The translations under genes and the position numbers were made by a program. Under the pieces are notes generated by a model. The model did not search any database. It was not told the origin of the DNA and saw nothing but the letters and a program-made list of their open reading frames with translations. From the NCBI GenBank assembly GCA_903938445.1, contig CAJADG010000061.1, positions 1-41,991 of the forward strand: DNA of 41,991 nucleotides, read 5' to 3'. Shown piece by piece: positions 7,339 through 16,344 of this stretch. This DNA comes from an uncultured Bacteroidota bacterium. GTDB taxonomy: Bacteria; Bacteroidota; Bacteroidia; Chitinophagales; Chitinophagaceae. Numbering within the stretch: position 1 is the first letter of the stretch; every line of letters begins with the position of its first letter.

Positions 7339-8424
7339 ATGCGTATGGAGTTGAATGATCATAAATCAAGAGCGGTAGCCAATTGGCTTTTATTGGGGGT
7401 TGCCATGACAGTAATTCAAATTGCATTGGGTGGCATCACGCGTTTAACGGGTAGTGGTCTTTCCATTACTGAATGGGATGTAGTGACAGGAGCACTTCCT
7501 CCAATGAGTGAAGCACATTGGCAGGAATTATTTGCAAAATATAAAACAACACCTCAGTTTCAATTATTGAATTTTGATTTTACCATTTCAAATTTTAAGT
7601 TCATCTTTTTTTGGGAATGGTTTCACCGTTTATGGGCACGTACCATTGGTTTAGTTTTTGCCGTTGGATTTATTTATTTTCTTGTTAAGAAATATTTTAT
7701 GCCTAGTATGATTAAGCCATTGGTAGTTTTATTTTTTCTAGGTGCATTGCAAGGGGCTATTGGTTGGATCATGGTGGCAAGTGGGTTAGAAGGAGATGCA
7801 GTTTATGTGAAGCCAACGCGTTTAGCACTACATTTTGTTTTTGCATTGGGATTGCTTTCTTATACCTATTGGTTTGCGTTGTCTTTAAAAGCAAATACGA
7901 TTCAAAAAAATGCAGTGAGTGCTGAGGGGCAAGTAAAATTAATCAAGGCACGTCAATGGGCTTGGGTAGTGATTGTTATTTTATTTTTCCAATTAATTTA
8001 TGGTGCTTTAATGGCTGGGCATAAGGCTGCAAATGTAGCTAGTACTTGGCCAACGATTAATGGCCAATGGATTCCCATGGGATTAACAAGTAAGGACTCT
8101 TTTTTATTAAATGCAGTCAACAATACTATCTGGATTCATTTTGTGCATAGAGGAATTGCATATTTATTGTTAGCTATTATTATTTATTGGGTTTTACAAA
8201 TGAAGCAAATAAAAAGCAATTCATTTTGGGAGAAAGTAAAAATGCTTCCTTTATTTATTGTTTTCACTCAAGTATTACTAGGCGTTTTAACCATTTTACT
8301 AAGTGCGCATATTGTGCCAGGCGTTTGGGCTGGTTTTGAATGGTCAGCACAATTGCATCAATTAGTGGGCATGTTATTGTTATTGAGTGTAGTGAATATA
8401 TTATACGCTACTAAGGAAATTTAA
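7339..8424 (+). CDS. ctaA: Heme A synthase (COX15/CtaA)
   Basis: 361-residue inner-membrane protein that oxidises the C8 methyl of heme O to the formyl of heme A, needed for aa3-type cytochrome oxidase. About eight hydrophobic helices are visible. Conserved features are GGITRLTGSGLSITEW (31-46) and four histidines in helices: H96 (FHRLWART), H165, H270 (VHRGIAY) and H340 (LHQLVGM), the expected heme ligands. ATG 7345, two codons downstream, is an equally possible start. pdxH follows after 10 bases, probably in one transcript. Confidence 0.94.
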   Translation: MRMELNDHKSRAVANWLLLGVAMTVIQIALGGITRLTGSGLSITEWDVVTGALPPMSEAHWQELFAKYKTTPQFQLLNFDFTISNFKFIFFWEWFHRLWARTIGLVFAVGFIYFLVKKYFMPSMIKPLVVLFFLGALQGAIGWIMVASGLEGDAVYVKPTRLALHFVFALGLLSYTYWFALSLKANTIQKNAVSAEGQVKLIKARQWAWVVIVILFFQLIYGALMAGHKAANVASTWPTINGQWIPMGLTSKDSFLLNAVNNTIWIHFVHRGIAYLLLAIIIYWVLQMKQIKSNSFWEKVKMLPLFIVFTQVLLGVLTILLSAHIVPGVWAGFEWSAQLHQLVGMLLLLSVVNILYATKEI

Positions 8425-8434
8425 ATGATAGATT

Positions 8435-9079
8435 ATGAATAGAGATATTTCAAGCATCAGAAGAGATTATCAATTAGCATCACTAGACGAAGCTTCAAGT
8501 GCTGCAAATCCGATGGATCAATTTGAGCATTGGTGGGAGGAAGCGATCCAAAGTAATATTGATGAAGTAAACGCTTTTGTATTGTCTACTATTAATGAAA
8601 AAGGGGCACCAAGTTCACGCGTTGTTTTATTAAAGAACTTTACACCTGATGGTTTTGTGTTTTATACTAATTATGAAAGTAATAAAGGAAAAGAAATTGC
8701 AGCGAACCCAGTGGTGGCCATTAATTTTTTCTGGAAAGAATTAGAGCGCCAAGTACGTATTACGGGTGCCATTAAAAAAGTAAGTACCGAAGAGAGTGAA
8801 CAATATTTTCATTCAAGACCTATTGGCAGTCAGGTAGGAGCATGGTCTTCCCCGCAAAGTAAAATAATACCTAATAGGGAATATTTAGAAGGATTATTTG
8901 CTGCAAATGTAGAAAAGTACAAAGAGGGTAATGTGCCATTGCCTCCACATTGGGGTGGTTACATTGTTCATCCTTCCAATATTGAATTTTGGCAGGGTAG
9001 AAGTTCTCGTTTACATGATCGTTTGGAGTATAGTTTACAAGCTGATCATAGTTGGACGAAAGTTCGTTTAGCTCCTTAG
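8435..9079 (+). CDS. pdxH: Pyridoxamine 5'-phosphate oxidase
   Basis: 214 residues, full length. FMN-dependent oxidation of pyridoxine or pyridoxamine phosphate to pyridoxal phosphate. Recognisable segments are SSRVVLLKNFTPDGFVFYTN, ERQVRITG, FHSRPIGSQVGAWSSPQS, PPHWGGYIVHP, and the C-terminal EFWQGRSSRLHDRLEY with the substrate-binding Arg/His pair. It follows ctaA by 10 bases. Transcription probably stops at the palindromic terminator beginning 41 bases downstream. Confidence 0.96.
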   Translation: MNRDISSIRRDYQLASLDEASSAANPMDQFEHWWEEAIQSNIDEVNAFVLSTINEKGAPSSRVVLLKNFTPDGFVFYTNYESNKGKEIAANPVVAINFFWKELERQVRITGAIKKVSTEESEQYFHSRPIGSQVGAWSSPQSKIIPNREYLEGLFAANVEKYKEGNVPLPPHWGGYIVHPSNIEFWQGRSSRLHDRLEYSLQADHSWTKVRLAP

Positions 9080-9120
9080 TGGTTTTGCGTCACAAATTAT
9101 TTTGAGTAAAAGTATACAAT

Positions 9121-9150
9121 AAAAAACCCTAGGCATGCCTAGGGTTTTTT
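9121..9150. terminator. Bidirectional intrinsic terminator, 30-base perfect palindrome
   Basis: The half AAAAAACCCTAGGCA is followed directly by its exact reverse complement. It folds as a CCCTAGG stem with a CATG loop, flanked by six A and six T. This works as an intrinsic terminator on both strands, between pdxH (+) and the transketolase gene (-). Confidence 0.9.
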
Positions 9151-9157
9151 AAAATCT

Positions 9158-9207
9158 TAAGAGGGGAAATAAAACAATATTTATCTTCTCTTAAATGTTG
9201 TTTTATT
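9158..9207 (-). repeat. Two interleaved inverted repeats after the transketolase gene
   Basis: Arm A TAAGAG (9158-9163) pairs with CTCTTA (9188-9193). Arm B AATAAAACAA (9168-9177) pairs perfectly with TTGTTTTATT (9198-9207). The order A-B-A'-B' allows either two competing hairpins or a pseudoknot. B' overlaps the stop codon at 9203-9205. Confidence 0.5.
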
Positions 9208-10168
9208 TCTTACGAGCGATCACTTTCTTTGCAGCTTCTATAATGTTCACTGCATCCAAACCGTATTTAGTTAATAATTGGTTAGGCGTTCCACTCTCAC
9301 CAAATGTATCCTTTGTTCCAATGAACTCTTGAGGTACAGGACAATTTTTAGCGGCTACTTGTGCAACTACGTCACCCATTCCACCAATAATATTATGTTC
9401 TTCGGCGGTTACTACACAACCAGTTTTTTGTAAACTTTTAATGATTGCTGCTTCGTCTAAAGGTTTGATTGTATGTAAATTAATTACCTCTACACTAATG
9501 CCTTGCTCTTCTAATTGTTTAGCAGCTTCAATGGCTTTCCACACTAAGTGACCACAAGCAATAATCGTTACGTCATTACCTTCTGCTAATATTTGTGCTT
9601 TACCAATTACAAAATCTGAACCATCTTCCTTAGTGAAATTTGGCCATTTTGGACGACCAAATCGTAAGTATACTGGTCCATGATAATTTGCAATAGCTTT
9701 AGTTGCTGCTTTTGTTTGGTTATAATCACAAGGTACAATCACCGTCATACCTGGTAACATTTTCATTAATCCAATGTCTTCTAGAATTTGGTGTGTAGCA
9801 CCATCTTCTCCTAAAGTTAATCCTGCGTGTGATGCACAAATTTTTACATTCTTATCTGAGTACGCAACGGATTGTCTTATTTGATCATAAACGCGACCAG
9901 TACTAAATCCTGCAAAAGTAGTAGTGTAGGGAATTTTACCTCCAATGGTTAAACCCGCAGCAATACCAATCATGTTGGCTTCTGCAATACCCACTTCAAT
10001 AAACTGACTTGGTAATTCTTTCATCAATGGTCCTAATTTAAAGGAACCCGCTAGGTCAGCAGTTAATACTACTACCTCTTTATTTTCTCTAGCCACTTCA
10101 AGGATACCATCACCAAATCCTGCTCTTGTTTCTTTTTCGTTTAGTACAACGATGTCTTTTGCGTTCAT
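9203..10168 (-). CDS. Transketolase, C-terminal subunit (partner gene absent)
   Basis: 320 residues from ATG 10168; an upstream in-frame TTG at 10198 is less likely. It covers the pyrimidine-binding and C-terminal domains of transketolase, which moves two-carbon ketol units in the pentose phosphate pathway. FIEVGIAEANM places the catalytic Glu at 63; GEDGATHQ and VYLRFGRPK are also typical. Many bacteria encode transketolase as two polypeptides, and the N-terminal TPP-pyrophosphate half normally sits next door. Here the upstream neighbour is carB instead, 48 bases away on the same strand. DXS-like or pyruvate dehydrogenase E1-beta roles are less likely from the motifs. Confidence 0.88.
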   Translation of the reverse strand: MNAKDIVVLNEKETRAGFGDGILEVARENKEVVVLTADLAGSFKLGPLMKELPSQFIEVGIAEANMIGIAAGLTIGGKIPYTTTFAGFSTGRVYDQIRQSVAYSDKNVKICASHAGLTLGEDGATHQILEDIGLMKMLPGMTVIVPCDYNQTKAATKAIANYHGPVYLRFGRPKWPNFTKEDGSDFVIGKAQILAEGNDVTIIACGHLVWKAIEAAKQLEEQGISVEVINLHTIKPLDEAAIIKSLQKTGCVVTAEEHNIIGGMGDVVAQVAAKNCPVPQEFIGTKDTFGESGTPNQLLTKYGLDAVNIIEAAKKVIARKK

Positions 10169-10216
10169 AATGTATAGGTTTTGCTTTTCAGCAATCAATT
10201 AAATATTTAGTATCAA

Positions 10217-11863
10217 TTAGTTTTCGAATGTTGAATAGAAATAAGGCGTTTTTGCTTCAAACTCAGCGCTACAAGTATCCACCATTTTGTAAACTCTTGT
10301 AATGCCTAATGCTTTACGCTTTTCGTATACTGCATCATCATTGGTATTCCCGTGTAATAATTTAGCAATTTGCATATCACTAAACCCATGCTTTTTTGCT
10401 TCTTTTAAAACTTCTGTTGGTAAACTTTCCAATGTATGCTTCATTAATTCTTTTTCAATATCGCAGATGATACGAATTTGATATAAGAACCAATTATCAA
10501 TACCTGTTGCAGCTGCAATCGAACGCACTGTTGAACCTTGCATTAATGCATCTTTAATTCTGAAGATACGATCCCATTTTGGCGTCTTGATGTACTCCAT
10601 TAAATCTTCGTTCTTCATTAAACTCTTGCCATAATATCCTAATCCAATAGCTTCGTTTTCTAAACTTTGACAAGCTTTTTGAATAGCTTCCGTAAAGCTT
10701 CTGCCTATAGCCATTACTTCACCCACACTCTTCATTTGCAATCCTAAAGTATCATTTGCTCCTTTGAATTTATCAAAGTTCCATCTTGGTACTTTTACGA
10801 TTACATAATCCAATGCTGGTTCAAAATAAGCAGAAGTGGTTTGTGTAATTTGATTTTTTAATTCATCTAAATGATATCCAATTGCCAACTTCGCAGCAAT
10901 TTTTGCAATAGGGTAACCCGTTGCTTTCGAAGCTAATGCGGAAGAGCGAGATACACGTGGATTAATTTCAACTGCAATTAATTCTTCGTTTGCTGGATTC
11001 AATGCAAACTGAACATTACATCCTCCCGCAAAGTTTCCTAAGCTACGCATCATTAACATTGCTTTGTTGCGCATTTCCTGAAACGCTGTATCGCTCAATG
11101 TCATAGCAGGTGCTACTGTGATGGAATCACCTGTATGCACACCCATTGGATCCAAATTTTCAACAGTACAAATAATGACTACGTTATCTGCCTGATCTCT
11201 TAATAATTCTAATTCATATTCTTTCCATCCTAGTACTGCTTTTTCTACCAACACTTCATGCATTGGGGATGCTTTTAATCCTTTTTCTAAAGCAGCATCT
11301 AATTCACTTGCATCATGAACAAATCCTCCACCAGTACCACCTAAAGTAAATGAAGGACGTATTACTAATGGGAATCCAATTTTTTGTGCAATTTCTTTTC
11401 CTTCTAAAAAACTATTTGCCACCTGACTTGGGGCCACTTTCATTCCAATCTTCACCATTAATTGTCTAAACTTTTCTCTATCTTCTGCGGTATCAATCGC
11501 TGCTACGTCTACACCAATCATTCTACAATTGTATTGTTTCCACAATCCAATTTCATCGGCTTCTTTACATAAGTTTAATGCGGTTTGTCCTCCCATAGTT
11601 GGAAGAACGGCATCAATTTGATTTTCTTTTAAAATTTGTTCCAAACTTTCAATGGTTAATGGCAATAAATAAACTTTATCAGCCATCATTGGATCGGTCA
11701 TAATCGTGGCAGGGTTGCTATTGATTAAAATAACTTTAATCCCTTCCTCTCTTAAGGAGCGAGCGGCTTGTGAACCAGAATAGTCAAACTCGCAGGCTTG
11801 ACCAATAATAATGGGTCCTGAACCTACAATTAATACGGATTTAATGGATGTGTCTCTAGGCAT
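10217..11863 (-). CDS. carB: Carbamoyl-phosphate synthase large subunit, N-terminal half only
   Basis: 548 residues matching about residues 1-553 of E. coli CarB (usual length about 1070). Present are the carboxyphosphate ATP-grasp domain ([69 protein letters not shown]) and the oligomerisation domain, ending at [19 protein letters not shown] before the stop. The carbamoyl-phosphate ATP-grasp and allosteric domains are missing, and no trace of them follows: a transketolase half comes next. The break is exactly at the domain boundary, as in the natural two-gene CarB of Aquifex and some methanogens. It has a complete consensus promoter, so I read it as an intact split gene rather than a pseudogene. 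The C-terminal half should lie elsewhere. Confidence 0.9.
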   Translation of the reverse strand: MPRDTSIKSVLIVGSGPIIIGQACEFDYSGSQAARSLREEGIKVILINSNPATIMTDPMMADKVYLLPLTIESLEQILKENQIDAVLPTMGGQTALNLCKEADEIGLWKQYNCRMIGVDVAAIDTAEDREKFRQLMVKIGMKVAPSQVANSFLEGKEIAQKIGFPLVIRPSFTLGGTGGGFVHDASELDAALEKGLKASPMHEVLVEKAVLGWKEYELELLRDQADNVVIICTVENLDPMGVHTGDSITVAPAMTLSDTAFQEMRNKAMLMMRSLGNFAGGCNVQFALNPANEELIAVEINPRVSRSSALASKATGYPIAKIAAKLAIGYHLDELKNQITQTTSAYFEPALDYVIVKVPRWNFDKFKGANDTLGLQMKSVGEVMAIGRSFTEAIQKACQSLENEAIGLGYYGKSLMKNEDLMEYIKTPKWDRIFRIKDALMQGSTVRSIAAATGIDNWFLYQIRIICDIEKELMKHTLESLPTEVLKEAKKHGFSDMQIAKLLHGNTNDDAVYEKRKALGITRVYKMVDTCSAEFEAKTPYFYSTFEN

Positions 11864-11868
11864 TTGTA

Positions 11869-11898
11869 CAAAAATATAAATTGCGCAAATCTACCAAA
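11869..11898 (-). promoter_or_regulatory. carB promoter, box 5 bases from ATG
   Basis: Minus strand: TTTG (11895-11898), 18 bases, then TATTTTTG (11869-11876), then TACAA and the ATG at 11863. Spacing and both boxes are consensus. The transcription start would fall at or next to the ATG, implying a leaderless message. The 8-base palindrome TTGCGCAA (11881-11888) lies between the boxes. Confidence 0.7.
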
Positions 11899-11978
11899 AA
11901 ATAGGCGCATTTTCCAGCTTTTCAACCCTAAACATTTTTCTCCCTTTTTAATGCTACCTTCACCATAACAATAGATAT

Positions 11979-12443
11979 ATGGCAGTAATAAAAGAAGGGG
12001 CAAAAGCTCCAGCATTTAAAGGAGTGGATCAAAACGGGAAAAACGTGGCTTTGGCCGATTTTAAGGGTCAAAAATTAGTGCTATATTTTTACCCAAAGGA
12101 CGATACACCAGGTTGTACAGCACAAGCTTGCAACCTAAAAGACAATTATAAGAAATTGATGAAGAAAGGCTTACAAGTGTTAGGCGTGAGTGTAGATTCT
12201 GTGGCTTCTCACCAAAAATTCATTACAAAATATGAATTACCATTTTCTTTAATCGCCGATGAGGATAAGAAAATAGTTGATAAATACAACTTATGGGGCC
12301 AAAAGAAGTTCATGGGCCGTACCTATATGGGCACTACCAGAACCACTTTTTTAATAGATGAAGAAGGAATCGTAAGACATATCATTGAAAAACCAGATAC
12401 AAAAGACCATACTGCCGAAATTTTAGCAATTAGCGGTTGGTAG
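11979..12443 (+). CDS. bcp: Thiol peroxidase Bcp / peroxiredoxin Q
   Basis: 154 residues, full length. Reduces hydrogen and alkyl peroxides with thioredoxin as donor. The active-site segment YPKDDTPGCTAQACNLKD holds the peroxidatic Cys (in PGCT) and a second Cys five residues later, as in E. coli Bcp. TRTTFLIDEEGIV is the usual C-terminal strand region. A weak box TACCTTCA lies about 17 bases before the ATG. It converges on feoB with an 11-base gap. Confidence 0.95.
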   Translation: MAVIKEGAKAPAFKGVDQNGKNVALADFKGQKLVLYFYPKDDTPGCTAQACNLKDNYKKLMKKGLQVLGVSVDSVASHQKFITKYELPFSLIADEDKKIVDKYNLWGQKKFMGRTYMGTTRTTFLIDEEGIVRHIIEKPDTKDHTAEILAISGW

Positions 12444-12454
12444 TATTACTCAGA

Positions 12455-14566
12455 TTATTTAAGTAGCGAATACACTCCCCAACTCATTAAATAGGCAAGG
12501 CCTGTCATCATGAAAAATTGAATGGCAGGCCATTTCCATGAAGCTGTTTCTCTTTTTACAACAGCAAGTGTACTCATACATTGCATTGCTAGTACATAAA
12601 ATATCATCAGTGATACAGCTGCCGCGAAACTATACACTGCAGTTCCATCCGGGCGTTTAGCAGCTTGCAATTTTTCAGTAAGTGAACTATTGTCTGAAGC
12701 TTCCACACTATATAAGGTAGCCATCGTGCCTACAAATACTTCTCTTGCAGCAAAGGAGGTGACAATAGCGATCCCCATTTTCCAATCAAATCCAAGTGGT
12801 GCAATTACGGGTTCAATAGATTTTCCTAACATACCCGCATAAGAATTTTCTAATTTTTGACTATGGTATATTTTATCTATTTGTAGTTTTTGTTCTGGAT
12901 GAAGGGTTAATTGTTGAGTATGTGTTTGTTCTACTTTTTCAATTTTATGGGAAGGTCCGTAACTACTCAAAAACCATAATAGTAAACTAATAATCATGAT
13001 GACTTTCCCGGCATCACGCACAAATATTTGCGCTTTTTGTACCATGGTTACGCCTACATTTTTCCAACGTGGTGCACGGTATACAGGCAATTCTAAAATA
13101 AAATAACTCTTTTCTTTAATGCGGATAAACCATTTTAAAACAAGGCTTGCAAGTAGTGCCATCACAATCCCTAATAAATACAAGCCCATCATTACAAGGC
13201 CTTGTAAACTTAAAAATCCAAAATATATTTTTTTATCAATAACTAATGAAATTAAAATAGTGTAAACAGGAAGTCTTGCACTGCAACTCATGAATGGAGT
13301 TACCATAATAGTAAGCAATCTTTCTTTTTTATTTTCAATATTTCTTGCACTCATGATGGCAGGCACGGCACATGCAAAACCACTAATCATGGGCATTACA
13401 CTTTTCCCATTTAATCCTACTTTACGCATTAACTTGTCACTCAAAAAACTGATTCTAGCCATATAACCCGTGTCTTCGAGTAAAGTAATGAGTCCAAATA
13501 ATATCATGATTTGAGGAATGAAAACAAAAATGCCTCCAAGCCCTGCTATAATACCATTCACTAATAAGTCCTCCCACCAAGCGTTTGGTAAGATTGTATT
13601 TAAGTAAGTAGTTAAGTTGGTGAATATCCATTCAATGCCATCCATTGGATACCTTGCCATCCAAAACACAGATTGAAACAAAATAAATAATACTGCAAAT
13701 AATATGGCATAGCCACCCACTCGGTGTAAAAAAATATTATCTAATTGATCGGTTCTCTTTTTCTTAGCAGTAGGGTCAGGTTCTGTAACCCTATTTTTCA
13801 TAATCTCTTGAATATGACTATAGCGTTGTAATATTTCCTGTGCCTGCGTTTTAGTATGATTGAAATTATTGTCAATTTCAATTTGCTCAATTTTTTCCTG
13901 CATTTCTTTATCTAAAGGAAAGGCTTCATGATGCATTAAATAATGCAGTGCAGCATAATCACTTGTAGTAGGAAATAAAATTTTAAAAGCATCAATTGCG
14001 GTTGATGCTAAGTTTTTATTGTCAATAAAACTTTCTTGATTTTTGGATCTTGGTGTTTCAATAATTCCAATCAAGGCATTTTTTAATTCACTTAATCCTT
14101 TATTTTTTCTTGCATCCACTGCAACTACGGGGATGCCTAAATCTTTTTGTAATCCTTCAATATCAATTTTGATTCCTTTTTTAGCCGCTAAATCATTCAT
14201 AGTGAGTGCTAAAACAACAGGCTTTTTTAAATCAATAATTTGACTACAAAAAAGTAAGTTTCTTTTTAAATTACTGGCATCGGCCACTAATAAAATTACA
14301 TCGGTATGCATTTCAAGATCAACCCCCATCAGTACTTTATAGGCCACCCACTCATCTTCTCTTTTTGGATAAAAACTATACGTCCCAGGCAAATCAATTA
14401 AGGTAGAGGGGTGTCCGCCCAATGCTAACTCACCCGTTTTTTTATCAACCGTTACCCCTGGAAAGTTGCCCACTTTTTGATTTAATCCGGTCAATGCATT
14501 AAAAAGTGAACTTTTTCCGCAGTTGGGATTTCCCACTAATGCAATATGTATACCGGCTTTCAACAT
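12455..14566 (-). CDS. feoB: Ferrous iron transporter FeoB
   Basis: 703-residue inner-membrane Fe(II) transporter with a cytosolic G domain. The P-loop GNPNCGKSS is at 12-20 and the G3 motif DLPG at 58-61. The G4 position reads TMND (122-125) where many FeoB have NMxD. The GTPase and helical insertion domain occupy about 1-270. The membrane part carries the Gate repeats with conserved Cys (SGFACAVPAIMSARN and MVTPFMSCSARLPVY). No FeoA gene or fused FeoA domain is present, unlike many Bacteroidota feo loci. The start at ATG 14566 is immediately preceded by a consensus -7 box. Confidence 0.96.
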   Translation of the reverse strand: MLKAGIHIALVGNPNCGKSSLFNALTGLNQKVGNFPGVTVDKKTGELALGGHPSTLIDLPGTYSFYPKREDEWVAYKVLMGVDLEMHTDVILLVADASNLKRNLLFCSQIIDLKKPVVLALTMNDLAAKKGIKIDIEGLQKDLGIPVVAVDARKNKGLSELKNALIGIIETPRSKNQESFIDNKNLASTAIDAFKILFPTTSDYAALHYLMHHEAFPLDKEMQEKIEQIEIDNNFNHTKTQAQEILQRYSHIQEIMKNRVTEPDPTAKKKRTDQLDNIFLHRVGGYAILFAVLFILFQSVFWMARYPMDGIEWIFTNLTTYLNTILPNAWWEDLLVNGIIAGLGGIFVFIPQIMILFGLITLLEDTGYMARISFLSDKLMRKVGLNGKSVMPMISGFACAVPAIMSARNIENKKERLLTIMVTPFMSCSARLPVYTILISLVIDKKIYFGFLSLQGLVMMGLYLLGIVMALLASLVLKWFIRIKEKSYFILELPVYRAPRWKNVGVTMVQKAQIFVRDAGKVIMIISLLLWFLSSYGPSHKIEKVEQTHTQQLTLHPEQKLQIDKIYHSQKLENSYAGMLGKSIEPVIAPLGFDWKMGIAIVTSFAAREVFVGTMATLYSVEASDNSSLTEKLQAAKRPDGTAVYSFAAAVSLMIFYVLAMQCMSTLAVVKRETASWKWPAIQFFMMTGLAYLMSWGVYSLLK

Positions 14567-14570
14567 CCGA

Positions 14571-14578
14571 CAAAGCTA
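14571..14578 (-). promoter_or_regulatory. feoB -7 box 4 bases from ATG
   Basis: On the minus strand TAGCTTTG matches TAnnTTTG exactly and is followed by TCGG and the ATG at 14566. No clear -33 element is seen. No obvious Fur box palindrome is visible in the 131-base divergent gap. Confidence 0.5.
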
Positions 14579-14671
14579 ACTTTTAAGATTGGCGTTGGTT
14601 TACGAAATTAGAAATTGACCTAAATGACTAATATAACTGATATAAGTCACGTATTTACTATCACCTTTACT

Positions 14672-14679
14672 TATTTTTG
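14672..14679 (+). promoter_or_regulatory. -7 box of the M28 peptidase gene
   Basis: TATTTTTG is an exact match, 18 bases before ATG 14698. A -33 element is not evident. Confidence 0.5.
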
Positions 14680-14697
14680 CCCCATTAAATCGTTAAA

Positions 14698-16323
14698 ATG
14701 CGTAAAGTAGTTGTACTAGGATTATTATTTTCTCCACTCAGTTTATTAGCTCAAAAATTAACTAGGGCTGACAAAGTACTCATTCAAAATTTAAAAGAAC
14801 ATATTCAGTACTTAGCAAGCGATGAATTAGAAGGCCGACGTGCTGGAGATATTGGCGAGCAAAAAGCAGTGGACTATATTATTGGACAATATCAAAATTT
14901 AGCCATTCGACCATTGGGTGAAAATGGATTTATACAAAGCTTCCCAATTGATGAGGGCAAAAAATTTTCAACTACTGCTTTCGTTAAAATCAATAATCAA
15001 AATGCTATTATTGATACTGATTTTATTGCTTTATCTAATAGCGGCATTGCAAAATTTACTTCAAAAGCTTCCATTAATTTAAATGAAGCCAAACAAGTTT
15101 GGTTTAAAGATGTCAACGAAGTGTTAGAAGAAAATACGAGCAACCCTCACTTTGATATCAACGAATGGTTGACAAGTACTGCAACTAATTTAAAGAACAA
15201 AGGAGCAGCAGCATTGTTCTTACATAATAGTGGAACCATGGTTGATAATATTCAATTTAATAAATACGATACTGCAAAATCATTACCAATTCCTATCGTA
15301 TATTTTACGAAACAAGGTTATGCTAAATTTTTTAATGACGAATTAGGCACTTATACAATTGAGGGAGATATTCAATTTGAACATCCAACGCGTACTGCTC
15401 ACAATGTTGTTGGATTCATTGATAATCATGCAAACAATACCATTATTATTGGTGCACATTTGGATCATTTAGGTTACAATCAAGATAAACATGGGTTGGA
15501 TTTAAATAATTTTGTACATAATGGTGCAGACGACAATGCTAGTGGTACTGCGGCTTTGATTGAATTGACAAAGTCTTTAAGTAAGAAGGCGCCCAAGAAG
15601 AATAACTATTTAATCATCCATTTTTCGGGGGAAGAATTAGGATTATTAGGAAGTAAATATTGGTTGGATCATCCAACTTACAACGGTAATTTTAATTACA
15701 TGATTAATATGGATATGGTGGGCAGGTATGATACTGCACGTAAACTAACCATTGGTGGATTTGGCACATCAAGTAAGTGGGCTGAAATTTTAGCAAAAAC
15801 ACCTACTACTTTATTGACACATTATGATAGTGCGGGAACAGGTCCAAGTGATCATGCAAGTTTTTATCGTATGGATATGCCTGTATTATTTATGTTTACA
15901 GGAAGTCATTCCGATTACCACAAAGCAACTGATGATTGGGATAAAGTAAATTATGAAGGTGAAAAAGATATTGTTCGTTTAGTTCAGAATATTATTAAGA
16001 CAACAGACGGCTATGGTAAATTAGATTTTCTTAAAACACGTGAACAAAGTATGGGTAAGAGCACTAAGTTTACGGTAAGCTTAGGAGTGATGCCCGACTA
16101 TGCATTTACAGGTACTGGTGTTAGGATTGAGGGCACGAGCCAAGGTAAATTAGGAGAAAAAATTGGTTTAAAAGGAGCCGATGTTTTAATACAATTAGGT
16201 GATTATAAATTAATTGATGTGATGGGTTATATGCAAGCCTTAGGTAAATTTAAAAAAGGAGATAAAACAATTTTAGTGATCAAGAGAGCGGGTGAAGAAA
16301 TTAAATTTGATATTCAATTTTAG
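14698..16323 (+). CDS. Secreted M28 family zinc peptidase with PDZ domain
   Basis: 541 residues. A signal peptide (cleavage near LLA-QK, residue 18) sends it across the inner membrane. A PA-like insert spans about 110-230. The M28 catalytic domain has Zn ligands H254 (HLDH), D278 (GADDNASG), E313, D339 (NMDM) and H408 (DYHKATDD), with E312 (SGEELG) as the general base. A PDZ domain (about 458-541, GVRIEGTSQGKLGEKIGLKG) ends the protein. The family contains aminopeptidases and glutamate carboxypeptidase relatives, so specificity is unknown. It probably works in the periplasm or outside the cell in peptide scavenging. Confidence 0.92.
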   Translation: MRKVVVLGLLFSPLSLLAQKLTRADKVLIQNLKEHIQYLASDELEGRRAGDIGEQKAVDYIIGQYQNLAIRPLGENGFIQSFPIDEGKKFSTTAFVKINNQNAIIDTDFIALSNSGIAKFTSKASINLNEAKQVWFKDVNEVLEENTSNPHFDINEWLTSTATNLKNKGAAALFLHNSGTMVDNIQFNKYDTAKSLPIPIVYFTKQGYAKFFNDELGTYTIEGDIQFEHPTRTAHNVVGFIDNHANNTIIIGAHLDHLGYNQDKHGLDLNNFVHNGADDNASGTAALIELTKSLSKKAPKKNNYLIIHFSGEELGLLGSKYWLDHPTYNGNFNYMINMDMVGRYDTARKLTIGGFGTSSKWAEILAKTPTTLLTHYDSAGTGPSDHASFYRMDMPVLFMFTGSHSDYHKATDDWDKVNYEGEKDIVRLVQNIIKTTDGYGKLDFLKTREQSMGKSTKFTVSLGVMPDYAFTGTGVRIEGTSQGKLGEKIGLKGADVLIQLGDYKLIDVMGYMQALGKFKKGDKTILVIKRAGEEIKFDIQF

Positions 16324-16344
16324 GAAGCATAAGTAAACGAAACC

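Noticed and set aside
10199..10216. carB as a frameshifted pseudogene
   Set aside because: I looked for C-terminal CarB motifs in the sequence after the stop. There are none; the transketolase gene starts 48 bases on, so no simple frameshift explains the short product.
11830..12015. 61-codon minus-strand frame between carB and bcp
   Set aside because: Overlaps both gene starts and the carB promoter; no recognisable protein.
14567..14697. FeoA or a small RNA in the feoB/M28 gap
   Set aside because: No FeoA-like frame and no stable hairpin are visible; the gap holds only two divergent promoter boxes.
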